Assembly (NCBI GenBank): GCA_946902875.1 | Contig: OX336353.1 | Location: 17,869,151-17,933,150, forward strand | Length of the DNA stretch: 64,000 nt | Source: Nematopogon swammerdamellus | Lineage: Eukaryota > Arthropoda > Insecta > Lepidoptera > Adelidae | Direction: 5' to 3' | Shown: positions 40,099 through 50,212 of the stretch, piece by piece | Layout: each line of letters opens with the position of its first letter | How positions within the stretch are numbered: position 1 is the stretch's first letter | Translations under genes and position numbers: made by a program | The notes under the pieces: model-generated | The model's input: only the letters and a program-made list of their open reading frames with translations | Databases searched by the model: none | Told to the model about the DNA's origin: nothing

Positions 40099-40544
40099 GC
40101 AACTGATCAAACAGTATTTTGTGTCGTGATCCTAGTTTCGAGAAATTAGCAAAAAACATGTGTCTTGAGAACTAAAAATCATAGAAAGATGATTTCTTTT
40201 GCTAATATATTTGTTTTAGCGAGTAGATTATGATGATAAAATAACACATTCACATTCATTTCATAAATCAGTGTTTTTTTAATTATAATTTCAAACATAA
40301 TACTCTTTGATGCGATCTTTGATCCATTCCATAAGAGCAGGATACCCAAACGTAGGTGCTCATGCCGCCATCTTAACCTCAAAACTTAGGAACAAAATAC
40401 GATTTGACGCGGTCGCCAACATTCAATATTTTTTTAATAATACTAAATATTTTTTGAAGTGAATTCTGTAAAAACACACATAAAGGAGCTATTGAGCTCT
40501 ACCAAAATAAAGTTTTGCCGATTTTTTTTTTAATAAATGCACAA
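40099..40544. other. unassigned AT-rich DNA
   Basis: No feature recognised. Confidence 0.4.
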
Positions 40545-40695
40545 AAGACTGTTCGATCTGTTGCTCCTCAGCCTTTCCACAGCGACATTAGTCCACCTCC
40601 AAGCCGGTCTGGCACCTCCTCGGGGGTGATATTGGCTGCGCCTGAAGCTTCGAGCTCGGGCACAGCCAGCTAGTTCGGAAGCAATAAAAAAAAAT
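40545..40695 (+). mobile_element. SINE H-type tail fragment
   Basis: CCTCGGGGGTGATATTGGCT and CTTCGAGCTCGGGCACAGCC match the tail of the SINE at 51659-52061 (CTCGGAGGTGATATTGGCTG); A-run end at 40684-40693. Confidence 0.6.
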
Positions 40696-40742
40696 ATACA
40701 AGAAACCGAATAAGGGTAACAAGTAGTGCTTGGAGTACTGCT

Positions 40743-41245
40743 CGCACCTGTGGGATGGCTCAGCCAAATACCTGCTTGCGCCTCTGGGCTCAATCCAGCG
40801 ACGAGCCGTGTGACTCCGTAGTGTCCTGCGATCTAGAACCACTGCAACACCGTAGGGATGTCGGCTCTCTAAGTGTGTTATATCGCTTATTCCATGGGGA
40901 GTGCTCGGAGGAGCTGTTTAATGCGATCCCGGCGTCCCATTTCCACCTTCGCACCACGCGTACTGGGCAGGGATTGCATCCCTACACGCTGGACTTACCG
41001 CGGATGCGTACCAATCGATTCTGCAGATCTTTCCTCTACAGAACCGGTAAATTCTGGTACGCTCTCCCTGCCCATATAGTTCCCCCCAAGTACAGTCTCG
41101 GGTGCTTCAAGAAGGGCGTGAATGGGCACCTGTCAGGCCGGCATGGCATTCGCAACCCCCGCATACGACCGAATGTCCATGGGCGTCATTAAACACCTTA
41201 TGGGTGGTTCGGCACCATATGTCGTGCTATCAATAAAAAAAAAAA
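40743..41245 (+). pseudogene. family E (CR1-like) LINE: C-terminal reverse transcriptase ORF and 3' end
   Basis: The longest LINE reading frame here (40755-41192, 145 codons). Ordered motifs: LEPLQHRRDVGSLSVLYRLF, HGECSEELFNAIP, HPYTLDLPRMRTNRF, SFLYRTGKFWYALPAHIVP, GCFKKGVNGHLSGRHGIRNP. These are the familiar C-terminal part of CR1/Jockey-like reverse transcriptases in Lepidoptera, well downstream of the catalytic YADD box, which is absent. The apparent ATG start is internal. The 3' untranslated region (TTAAACACCTTATGGGTGG) ends in CAATAAAAAAAAAA. Confidence 0.88.
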
Positions 41246-41541
41246 GAAACAAATCGCACAAAAATACTTATACCACAACTACAGCCTGTTATGAAACATG
41301 TCTCCTATTGTGATCGAAAGGACGCTCAATATCGAATCCTTCACGCGACACATTGTGTGGTGGTGAGCTATGTTGACGTTTGAATAATGTATGACAGATG
41401 ATGAACACGAATACTAGAATAAATATTCATGTTCGAAATAGTTTTCTTGATTAGGTTAGCAATGGAATTTCCTAGCAATTTTATCTCGATGTGACTAGAC
41501 GAATGGCATGTGATCAAAGGAAGTAAAATATGACACAATCT
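41246..41541. other. unassigned DNA
   Basis: No recognisable feature. Confidence 0.4.
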
Positions 41542-41626
41542 GTACCGTGTGGGGTCGGTTCTTAAAAAGAATAGCCCCACTGCATCCCTCCCCGTCGCAT
41601 GTCGTAAAAGTCGACTAAGGGATAAG
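41542..41626 (+). mobile_element. isolated SINE B/C head
   Basis: GTACCGTGTGGGGTCGGTTC to GTCGACTAAGGGATAAG. It has no B or C body; instead a SINE A head follows four bases later. Confidence 0.85.
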
Positions 41627-41630
41627 AAAA

Positions 41631-42012
41631 TTCGTCAGCCTCGTTAGCTCAGTGGCGTGGTTGGTTAGTCAACTGTTATTAAGCAACGCTGAGCGCGGTC
41701 AGTGATTGGATGGGTGACCGCTCGACCGTTGGAGGCTGACCGTGGTTCGGATTCCACGTTAAACTGTAGGTCCCTTCCCTTCTTACCTTACTAGGTGGTA
41801 GGGTTTATCCTGGCCGGGTTGGTACCACCGCACTGAACGAAACGTCGGTCGAAACGGCTATGTATATAGTTCGTGTTTTCCGTCCAGTTTAGTGTAGCCA
41901 ACATGAAATGAAGGGAAGCACTGACATGACACCTAGTTCACCCTGTGTTATGGGCTGACATCACGGATGTTGTAGGTGATGTAGCCAACCGTGTCAGGTT
42001 GCATAAAAAAAA
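41631..42012 (+). mobile_element. SINE A, full length, fused behind a B/C head
   Basis: TTCGTCAGCCTCGTTAGCTC (A box), TTAAGCAACGCTGAGCGCGG and ATTGGATGGGTGACCGCTCG (5S-like), GGTTCGGATTCC (B box), tail 1, and CATAAAAAAAAAA end. Downstream there is no continuation of the B/C element, so this is unlikely to be a simple insertion into it. Confidence 0.9.
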
Positions 42013-42047
42013 AACATTTTTTTTAATGCTATAATTTAATAAAAATA

Positions 42048-42906
42048 TGTCAAGTGCGAGTTTCACTCGCGCACAGAGGTTTCCGTATCTATCCGCTATC
42101 AATAATATCCGCCTATCCGCTCAGGTGGCATGGTCTTCGAATTTTAATTTCGAAAATAATATGTAGGACGATCGGAGAAAAGCCTCAATGAGGTCGATGG
42201 AAATTGACGTTGGGAAAATGACAGCACCTCAATGAGGTCGTTGGCAATTGAGCGGCTATCTTTTGTCTTTCAGCAATGACTTGATACGATATGTATCAAC
42301 ATGACTTGATACGATATGTATCAACAATTTCTGACAAAGGCTCTATACACCTGATTTTTTTTATACTTTTACTTTTGATTTTATGTGGTCAGAATTATCA
42401 AGCTTAAATTATAGTTATTTTAGCTCTCAAACTATATCTTAACACTGTAAGCGGTGTCTATTGTGTAGCCAGTCACAATGTATTGTAATTGAAGACGTTA
42501 AAAAAGAACCCTGCGAAGTTTCTTGCCGGCTCTTCTTTGTGGGTGTAATCGAACCGGATTGTAAAAACTAAACAGGACAAATTCAAGCGTAGTGTACTAC
42601 CATACGAATGATGAATAAAGAATAAAGAATAAAGAATAATGCAATGTAAAAAAGCCTGTGGCGCCATCTATTATTCAGTAGCGTGACTAATTGATTTTTC
42701 GCAAGTTAAGCCCCCCTTAATTTTTTTCATTTAATTTTTTTTATTATTTGTTGTTATATCCGCCATAGTAACACATATTCTGTGAAAATTTCAACGGGCT
42801 ACCTATTACGGTTCAAGAGACACAGCCCTCGGACAGACGGACAGACTGACAGACAGACGGCGGAGGCTTAGTAATAGGCTTCCGTACGGGATACGGAAAC
42901 CTAAAA
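42048..42906 (+). mobile_element. family D variant 2, split by family N
   Basis: Left part ATGTCAAGTGCGAGTTTCAC to CTTTCAGCAATG; right part AATGCAATGTAAAAAAGCCT to GATACGGAAACCTAAAAAA. The left part also contains a 140-bp insert with CCGCTCAGG...CAATTGAGCGG ends (about 42117-42260). Confidence 0.8.
42279..42637 (+). mobile_element. family N insertion with AATG duplication
   Basis: It begins with a 25-bp tandem pair (ACTTGATACGATATGTATCA), carries GCGAAGTTTCTTGCCGGCTC, and ends in (AATAAAG)n. Flanking AATG copies are at 42275-42278 and 42638-42641. Confidence 0.75.
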
Positions 42907-42936
42907 AACAAGGTGAACGGAAAATGGAAGCGCCTT

Positions 42937-43217
42937 AAAAAACCGGTCAAGTGCTAGTCAAACTCGCGCACCGAGGGTTCCGTATCGCAATGGCATTGTC
43001 AGCGCCACTCGCGCCATCTATGGCGTGTTTATGAAATGCTTCATACTCTTTTCGGTAGATGGCGTGGCGCGCATACACTTTTTTGTTTCTTCTATGGGAA
43101 CACCCGCGAATTTTTTACTTTTTCTTATTTTTATTATTTGTTAAATTTCAACGGGCTATCTATTACGGTTCAAGAGATACAGCCCTCGGACATACAGACA
43201 GACAGGCTTAGTAATCT
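42937..43217 (+). mobile_element. family D element, 3' truncated
   Basis: AAAAAACCGGTCAAGTGCTA start, CGTATCGCAATGGCATTGTC, then CAACGGGCTATCTATTACGG; it breaks off after CAGACAGGCTTAGTAAT. Confidence 0.82.
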
Positions 43218-43674
43218 CTTTTTAGCTCCTGTGAAATGTAGTTATAGTGTTAGTACCCAGTAATATGTAGTTTACATGAGGTGTAAAGATGGGCTTATCC
43301 TTGACAGATATTTCTTTCAGTAAACCTTTTGCACTCGAAGAAGACTTCAAGTAGATATTGAGATATTGGATATGGGAATATCTTGATAGAATATTCTAAC
43401 ATCTCTATTTAAATATGAATGTAAGATAGATAAAAATGATGGAGCGCCCTTTCCCTTCCCAAGACTTGCTTTATTCCGTGTTGCTAAACAATCAATCAAA
43501 CCCTTATATAAATACTGTGCTTTTTCAATGGAATAAAATTCGTGATATTTCTTCTGTTTTCCTTCATTTTGACAGGTAATATATCAAATAACGGTGGCGT
43601 TCAAATACACTCTGAACATTTTAGAAAAAATGTAATCTCACAAGACGAGTCAAAGATATAATAACAAAATTGCA
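43218..43674. other. unassigned DNA with a family I scrap
   Basis: Positions 43285-43345 (AAAGATGGGCTTATCCTTGA) are a diverged family I piece; the rest shows nothing. Confidence 0.45.
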
Positions 43675-43850
43675 AATAAAAAAAAACCCCGACCCTTAAA
43701 AAGTCAAAAATAATTTTATTTTCGTTTATTTAAAGGAGTCGGGAGACCGCTAAGTAAATTTCCGCGCAGCTCTGTGTTTTTATATTTAATTTACTTAGCG
43801 GTCCCCCGACTCCTTTAAGGAAGTAAACCGAAGGGATTTAAATCCTAGCA
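43675..43850. repeat. family F with inverted end
   Basis: AAACCCCGACCCTTAAAAAG, GGAGTCGGGAGACCGCTAAG and then, inverted, CTTAGCGGTCCCCCGACTCC. The family F end is thus duplicated as an inverted repeat with about 30-bp arms. Confidence 0.75.
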
Positions 43851-44053
43851 TGGTAACTTTTTCTCACAGAAAGATAATTAAATAGGCTTCAATGGTGGTT
43901 GTGACCAGGAATTCCACCTACAGATGCAGCCACAGAACTATGACAAATAATAATAAAAATTAAATGTATAAAATTTTACTTAAGATCGATTTAAGGTTGC
44001 ACTTCATTCTAAAAATCCTCCTAAAACTTTTTTTAAAAATATTTGATTCTATT

Positions 44054-44207
44054 TTTTTATGAAAACTGACAAAGTTGGCTATATCACCTACACCATCCGT
44101 GATGTCAGTCCATAACACCGGTTGAACTAGGTGACATGTCAGTGCTTCCGTTCATTTCATGTCGGCTACACTGAACTGGACGGAAAACGCGAACTATTTA
44201 AAGCTGC
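44054..44207 (-). mobile_element. tail-1 SINE fragment
   Basis: TTTTTATGAAAACTGACAAA through TTCATTTCATGTCGGCTACA to GCGAACTATTTA; the head is missing. Confidence 0.82.
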
Positions 44208-44216
44208 CGTAGGTCA

Positions 44217-44631
44217 TTTTTAGGTTTCCGTATCCCGTACAGAAGCCTATTACTAAGCCTCCGCTGTCTATCTGTCCGTCCGTCCGTCTGTCTGTCCGAG
44301 GGCTGTATCTCTTGAACAGTAATAGGTAGCCCGTTGAAATTTCCACAGAATACGTGTTACTATGGCGGATATAACAACAAATAATAAAAAAAGGAAATGT
44401 TAAAAATTAAAGGGGGCTCCCATACAACAAAAGTGGGAAAAATCGATTAGTCACGCTACTGAATAATAGATGGCACCACAGGCTTTTATACATTGCATTG
44501 TTGCAAGACAAAAGATAGGCGGATATTATTGATAGCGGATAGATACGGAAACCTCCGTGCGCGAGTAAAACTCGCACTTGATAGATACGAAAACCTCCGT
44601 GCGCGAGTAAAACTCGCACTTGATAGATTTT
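44217..44631 (-). mobile_element. family D variant 2 with duplicated terminus
   Basis: TTTTTAGGTTTCCGTATCCC, the CTGTCCGTCCGTCC block, AATAATAGATGGCACCACAG; the terminal GATAGATACGGAAACCTCCG...CGCACTT segment occurs twice at a 42-bp offset (44538-44621). Confidence 0.85.
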
Positions 44632-44990
44632 TGAGCTTTATGGCACTTACTAGAAGGCTTATAATTATATTACTTAGGTGTGATATACAACATTATACCT
44701 AGACAATCTTTCGCGCAAAAGGCCGACCTTAGACTCCCACACAATTGGACCGGCCCGGAAGCTCAATAACGCCGGCCATAAAATATTTTACAGGCCTTCC
44801 CCGTCCGCTGCGATTCCTTCTATACCGCCCACTAAACTCGACGGTCCGGCAAGTCGATTCCAATCTATGCACGGTCGTGCCACATATAGGATAAATAGAA
44901 GCGACATTCGTGAACGCTTACTCACGGACTCGCGTTTATGTGTTCGTGAACATGACGCTAAGTGGGTGTTAGCGGGTGTGAGGAGACTTT
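44632..44990. other. unassigned DNA
   Basis: No supported feature; frames on both strands running into the next family D copy are shadows of its (GTCT)n block. Confidence 0.4.
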
Positions 44991-45234
44991 TTTTAGGTTT
45001 CCTTATCCCATACGGAAGCCTATTACTAAGCCTCCGCTGTCTGTCTGTCTGTCGGTCCGTCTGTCTGTCCGTTCGTCCGTCCGTCTGTCTGTCCGAGGGC
45101 TGTATCTCTTGAACCGTAATAGGTAGCACGTTAAAATTTTCAGAGAATATGTGTTATTATGGCGGATATAACAACAAATAATAAAAAATTGAAAAAGTAA
45201 AAAATTAAGGGGGTTCCCATACAAGAAACGTGTT
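44991..45234 (-). mobile_element. family D element, truncated
   Basis: TTTTTTAGGTTTCCTTATCC, (GTCT/GTCC)n at 45038-45092, CCATACAAGAAACGTGTTGT; the right terminus is missing. Confidence 0.82.
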
Positions 45235-45239
45235 GTGGT

Positions 45240-45298
45240 GCTTTGGGCTGACATCACGGATGTAGGGGGTGATGTAGTCAAACAATTTCCATAAAACA
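45240..45298 (+). mobile_element. tail-1 3' end fragment
   Basis: GGGCTGACATCACGGATGTA then AATTTCCATAAAA. Confidence 0.65.
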
Positions 45299-45589
45299 AA
45301 AAATGAAGCGAAGAGAATCGGAAAGGAAGCGACCCCTGCGACGGCCAATCGAACGCGACGCTCAGTGGCGGCGGAATTTTTTTTTATAAATCTATTCGCA
45401 TTTCAAGTCGTGCAGGAGCAAGTTTGTGCCCTACTTGGAATAGAAAGCCTGCTTCAGCGGGTTTACTGCCAATAGGGCATGTAATCCCAAATCTTTGTAG
45501 CCTTTGATATGTTCTTGTATACTCATGTGTGTATAGTCATTATATTTAATTACAGCACCACTGTCGACCGAATATATATATACTAAACT
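45299..45589. other. unassigned DNA
   Basis: No feature recognised. Confidence 0.4.
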
Positions 45590-45825
45590 GTACTGAGTGA
45601 AGGTCGGTCGAACGGCTATGAAATGCTGTCGGATGGGCCGGATTATTACAACCGCACTCGACGAAAGTCGGTCGAGCGAGACGGCTATAGAAATAGTTCG
45701 TGTATTCCGTACAGTTCAGTGTAGCCGGCACGACCAAAGGGGAGACTGACAAGGTTCAGTAGATCCGGAGATATATGCGCGTGACTGACAGACAGACAGA
45801 CACCAGAGTGATCCTATAATGATTT
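45590..45825 (+). mobile_element. tail-1 fragment followed by family O fragment
   Basis: 45590-45745 carries two partial, diverged copies of GTCGGTCGAACGGCTATG and a GTGTAGCCGGCACGACCAAA block. 45746-45822 carries GTTCAGTAGATCCGGAGATA and (GACA)n, then GAGTGATCCTATAATGAT. Confidence 0.6.
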
Positions 45826-46193
45826 CTTTTTTTTATGGAAACTGACAGGGTTGGCTACATCATCACCTACAACATCCGTGATGCAGCGGATGAACTAGGT
45901 ACCACGTCAGTGCTTCCCTTAATTGTATGTCGGCTACACTGAATTGGACGGAAAACACGAACTATAAAACACGTTTCGACAGACGTTTCGCTCAGTGCGG
46001 TGGTACTAACCCGGCCGGGATAAACCCTACCACCTAGTAAGGTAAGAAGGGAAGGGACCTACAGTTTAACGTGGAATCCGAACCACGGTCAGCCTCTAAC
46101 GGTCGAGCGGTCTCTTATCCAAGTACTGACCGCGCTCAGCGTTGCTTAACAACAGTCGACCGACCGCACCACTGAGCTATCGAGGCTGACAAA
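45826..46193 (-). mobile_element. SINE A, full length
   Basis: TTTTTTTATGGAAACTGACA, tail 1, GGAATCCGAACCACGG (B box complement), AAGTACTGACCGCGCTCAGC and GTTGCTTAACAAC (5S-like complement), ACTGAGCTATCGAGGCTGAC (A box complement). Confidence 0.92.
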
Positions 46194-46489
46194 ATATGCC
46201 TGATCTGGTACGTGCCTCTAGGGCGACTCTTTCCGACGTTTCCACTCATATAGAAAACCTGTCCCCTAAAATACTCAATTCGTGAATTTATCCCCTCGAA
46301 CTAGGTCAAGAGTTTTGGCTCGCGTCGCAGGCTGTAATACTGACCTGTTCAACGAGTGCACTAAAGGGGAAAATGGCGGAAGAACCATTGCAATGCGTCC
46401 CCTTTGTTAGATGCGAAATCATTGGCTGGCTTAATTTTAGAAGGCCAAAAGGTTTAAGCTCTATTTAAACTTGGGTTCAATTTGAGATA
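46194..46489. other. unassigned DNA
   Basis: No feature recognised. Confidence 0.4.
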
Positions 46490-46870
46490 TCACTAGCTTT
46501 TGCCAACGGCTTCGCTCGCGTAAAATTCGTATTTAAAAAGCAGAAAGTAAGTATACCCGCTAACGTGCCTTTATTTCGGCGCCCGGAACAATTCGGTTTG
46601 TATGAGAGCCACATATTCTTAGCGTAATCGGAACTGAATTTAATTTAGCTTATCATGTGTCGTTTATAGTTATATAATATGTGTGTACTACGTTTCATAT
46701 CGGTTTAAGAGTTATAGAGGAACATTGACAGCTCTCTGCCAACTGTCGCACAAGGCAGAGTGCTCATGAACATGGGCCACATAGCTCGCAGTGGAACCGC
46801 GAGTAAAGCTGTTCAATTTAAAATAGGAGCTAAACTTGTATATATATATATATATATATATATGGGAGAT
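46490..46870 (+). repeat. family P repeat and (TA)n
   Basis: CACTAGCTTTTGCCAACGGC then TTCGCTCGCGT is a terminus I associate with widespread lepidopteran repeats. It continues through ACTACGTTTCATATCGG. A (TA)n microsatellite lies at 46836-46862. Confidence 0.5.
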
Positions 46871-46953
46871 GTTTTAGGGGAAGGATGTTTTTTGAGTTGG
46901 CAACCCTGATGTAAGGAAATATTGTGTTTTAATATGGGATAACCGTATCGGAG

Positions 46954-47287
46954 TACCGTGTGGGGCCGGTACTTAAAAAGAATAGCCCCACTGCATCTCT
47001 ACCCATGCATGTCGTAAAAGGCGACTAAGGGATAAGAACAAGATGCCGTGCTAAAGGGCGACAGGCTCGCCACCTCTCACCTTGGGACGGTACTTCCACC
47101 GAGTCATGCAGCAGGTGGGTTTTCGTGCCTTACTTGCTGCTTGATCGATTGCATCTTGTTCGAATACTGTGCGAAACGTGGTGGTCGGTGTTGTGCTGTA
47201 ATTTACCAGAGTTCTTGCAGCACAACACTGATTACTCTGCTTACCCCGTTTTTCGGGATTCAGCGTGTGTGATATGTATATGTATGT
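46954..47287 (+). mobile_element. SINE C, full length
   Basis: GTACCGTGTGGGGCCGGTAC head, GGCGACTAAGGGATAAGAAC, body ACAGGCTCGCCACCTCTCAC, CGAGTCATGCAGCAGGTGGG and GAAACGTGGTGGTCGGTG, end GATATGTATATGTATG. Best reference copy for the C body. Confidence 0.92.
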
Positions 47288-47294
47288 ATAACCG

Positions 47295-47425
47295 TATCGA
47301 TGCACTCGGCCGACGCACAAAAGTATTCGTTATTGCACACCGGGTAGCTAAGCTCAAGTGGCAGTGGACTGGACACGGCAGCCGAAAGGCGAAAAGTCCT
47401 ACACTGGCGGCCGTATCACGCGCCA
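47295..47425 (+). pseudogene. RTE-like LINE C-terminal fragment
   Basis: The frame reads RRTKVFVIAHRVAKLKWQWT and GHGSRKAK. The K-L-K-W-Q-x-x-G-H signature lies shortly before the C-terminus of RTE-clade proteins. It is cut off at both ends. Confidence 0.7.
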
Positions 47426-47431
47426 TAATTT

Positions 47432-47572
47432 TTTTATGGATGCTTATTATGGCTAACTGTGCCCAAAGTTGAAAGGAAGAATACGCATAGCCAATATCAC
47501 GACTCCTCGCGAAACCACGCTCAGAGAGGCACCGTGCCAGCTACAAGGCGGACAAAGAGGTCGTCGTCTAAT
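47432..47572 (-). mobile_element. family J LINE 3' end
   Basis: Minus strand: CTTGTAGCTGGCACGGTGCC, TCTCTGAGCGTGGTTTCGCG, GGAGTCGTGATATTGG; the end is diverged. Confidence 0.72.
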
Positions 47573-48474
47573 TTAATCAATACTTATAATAAATCTGTGA
47601 GGAATGGTCATTGAATGGAATGAGTAAGCTACTTTGTTTTATGTATGAGATACTGAGTTTATAAACTCTAGTACCTGGGCCACCGAGCTTCGCTCGGCGT
47701 CTACACCTATATAGATAAACTTAAAAAAATAACATTATTTCAATACTAAATTTCATCCAAATCGTTAGAGCCGTTTCCGAGAAACCAATTGTATATATAT
47801 AACTTTATCCTTCCGCATTTTCCGGAGTCGTCGGCGATACACCATTTGTACTCGCCGGTCTGCCACCCGTCCTCGCTCGAGTGCCTCCCAAGATAGAAGA
47901 CGGGCCCACCGATCAATCTTGAGTTATATTATATATTATTATCTATTGATCATCACTGTCAGGTGGTAAAATTCCAGTTAGAAATTTCGTAATTATTCTT
48001 ATATATTTCGTAATTATTCTTGTATATTATTCTTATAAAATGGGAGATTTTTTTATATGAAAATTTTATATTTTTTTGAGCACTTGTAAGAAGAAAGTCA
48101 AATTTTGTATCCCCCTAAAGACCTCTAAATAATTTTTAAAACCCCTAAAATTATCCCCTATGTTGACATCCCTGCCTTATATAGCGTTGCAGACGTGTTA
48201 TGAATGACGCCCCCTAAAAATTTTACACCTATTTCATATTTTTTTACACCCCTTGTTATGATCGTAAAAGAAGTAAGTGGCCTTTGCCGCGGCCATAATT
48301 TCGGCGGTGTGAGGTTTATGGTGCAAGGTAAGCAGGGCACAAAATTTATATAGTATAGTTATAAAATACTTTGTTGCTGAAAAACACATTTTACAGAAAC
48401 TACTTACTAGCTTTGCACGTCATGTTTTTGTTTTGTTTTATGGATAGCGCGACATGTGGCATCGTTTCATCTAC
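47573..48474. other. unassigned DNA with a family P-like piece
   Basis: 47670-47810 (CCACCGAGCTTCGCTCGGCG, TTTCATCCAAATCGTTAGAG) resembles a dispersed lepidopteran repeat. The rest is AT-rich, and the 48158-48340 minus frame is unrecognised. Confidence 0.4.
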
Positions 48475-48660
48475 AAGTAAGTAGGTGTCTAACGATGCCC
48501 ATGGACATTCTGTGAAGCACGGTGATTGCGACTGCCATGCCGTGCTGACAGGAGCCTTTTCACGCCTCTTTTGAAAAATCCTAGGCTATACTTGGGAGGA
48601 AATAGATGGGCAGGGAGTGCGTTCCACATTTTCCCGGTTCTGTTAATTTAACATTATGTT
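48475..48660 (-). pseudogene. family E LINE C-terminal fragment
   Basis: Minus strand: RTGKMWNALPAHLFPPKYSL-like codons broken by changes, GVKRLLSAR, and the GTGTCTAACGATGCCC complement of the 3' end. A family I scrap follows at 48665-48725. Confidence 0.65.
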
Positions 48661-48825
48661 AAATTTACACGACGTGCAAAGGCGTACTTATCCCTTACAT
48701 ATATTTCTGTCAGTCAAACTTTCAATGTTTGAAAGAACGATTAATATTGTCAAATGTATGTAGGTAGTAGCAAGAGACTTGAGTGTGATAATAATTGAAC
48801 ATAAAATAATTAATAATAAGAATAC

Positions 48826-48934
48826 TTGCCTACGAGTCTAGTACCACCACCTATCGCTCGTAGCTTGCCTCGCGTCGTCGTCTCGGAGAGCTCCGTAGCC
48901 ACGGCCTGCGCCCGCCGGCGTGCTTGGAGGCCGT
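48826..48934 (-). repeat. family G repeat, inverted relative to 14.3 kb
   Basis: CTACGAGTCTAGTACCACCA, TCGCTCGTAGCTTGCCTCGC, GAGAGCTCCGTAGCCACGGC and GCCGGCGTGCTTGGAGGC are the complement of 14315-14421. Confidence 0.75.
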
Positions 48935-49184
48935 CGTTTTATTGTATAAGTGGTGTTTCTATATTAAGTTTGTGTATTTTAATATTTTAGGTAAGAATAA
49001 TTTATTTAATAATAATAAGTTAAATTAAAATACAATAAGAACTACCTAATAACAATAAAAAAGCTCCTCTAGAGTTCGGCATGTCGGGAATGTGCCCATA
49101 ACGCTCGCAGCATTCCCTCTCTGCACAGCGAAGCTTATTCTCTCCCTTAAAAACTTATATTTTAGGTATATATAGAATTAAATA
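48935..49184. other. unassigned AT-rich DNA
   Basis: No feature recognised. Confidence 0.4.
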
Positions 49185-49993
49185 AATAAATAAATAAATA
49201 AACCATTTATTTCACACATTAATTACATGTCACAGCAATTTAACTATGATAAGACAAAATGAGTGAAAAAGGATGTAGGCACAGATTTTACAATATTATG
49301 ACCACGGGTCATAACATTGTTTCTGATTTTAAGCCTACCCTAGTACACAAAATTTAATTAACAGTCGAAGAACAACAATATATAAAGTAGAAAAAAAAAT
49401 CCTAATATAAACGTAACTAATAATAACGATAACCAAGAACAACATTGTACAAGTAACAACAAATAGAAAGAAGGAAGAGAGAAAAAAAAAAGATCTTAAC
49501 CAAATTATTTAAACTGTATTTTGTGAAATGTATGTGTATAAGTAATGTATTATCATCATATGTTCGTGTGTAACGTGAGTATTTATAGTGTATTTATGCA
49601 AACTATGTAAAGGAAGGTATGTATATTTTGCGAGAGTGCAACTTGTGTTTGATTGATCGCATACATAATTACGTACTATGCCGTAGTTTTTTGGACAATT
49701 AATAAGTAATTCTTAAGCCTATTTTTGAAGGTCACTAGGTTATTTAAATCCCGAATAGGTGGCGGTAAGTTGTTCCAGCACCGAGTGGACGCATACCTGA
49801 AACTTCCTTCAAGTGCAGCACCCCGATGCACTGGAACAGCCAAAAGTTTTCCCACTGACCTGGATCCGTAGCGGTTACCTTCACCAAGCCATCTAAGCTT
49901 GCTCCATAAAGGGGTAGGTATTTTAAATTTAATTATTTTGTGTAATAAGACGGCCTGGTGAAGGAACCGACGGTTACGCATTAATGTAAACAT
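49185..49993 (-). pseudogene. LINE C-terminal reverse transcriptase fragment with 3' end
   Basis: Minus frame 49676-49993 (105 codons) reads LHQAVLLHKIIKFKIPTPLW, then VGKLLAVPVHRGAALEGSFR, YASTRCWNNLPPPIRDLNNL and FKNRLKNYLL to a stop. The x-R-x-W-N-N-L-P-P and F-K-N-R-L motifs mark the C-terminus of a Jockey/CR1-type reverse transcriptase, of a lineage distinct from E and J. A 3' untranslated region of about 470 bp runs to an (AAAT)n run at 49185-49204. No catalytic core remains. Confidence 0.78.
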
Positions 49994-50212
49994 ATATTTT
50001 TAATCCTGTCTTGTACATAGAATGTGAAAATAAATATATAGAATACGTATTAATAATAAATGTATATATAGTAGTTAAATATACTATATAAACAAAAGAA
50101 TACTAGTTAAATAAAAGCTATAATTATGAAAACATATAAATAAAAAAATATATAGAATACGATTTACAAATAAATATACATACATACTAGTTTATCCAGG
50201 TATAAAAAAAAT
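49994..50212. other. unassigned AT-rich DNA
   Basis: Contains repeats of TATATAGAATACG (49985-50160); nothing else. Confidence 0.4.

Noticed and set aside
40588..40842. Minus-strand ORFs opposite the family E LINE and SINE H tail
   Set aside because: They are antisense shadows of the recognised plus-strand LINE frame and the SINE tail.
41680..41730. A 5S rRNA gene or pseudogene
   Set aside because: Only the internal promoter portion resembles 5S rRNA and it is embedded at a fixed position in every SINE A head, so it is a SINE module.
44867..45112. 81-codon plus-strand ORF rich in Cys-Leu-Ser-Val
   Set aside because: It is the (GTCT/GTCC)n block of a family D copy translated; the same artefact appears with other D copies.
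47048..47472. ORFs over the SINE C at 47 kb (for example 115 codons from 47125)
   Set aside because: Translation of the SINE body joined to an RTE scrap; similar frames occur over other SINE C copies (51416-51598 minus).
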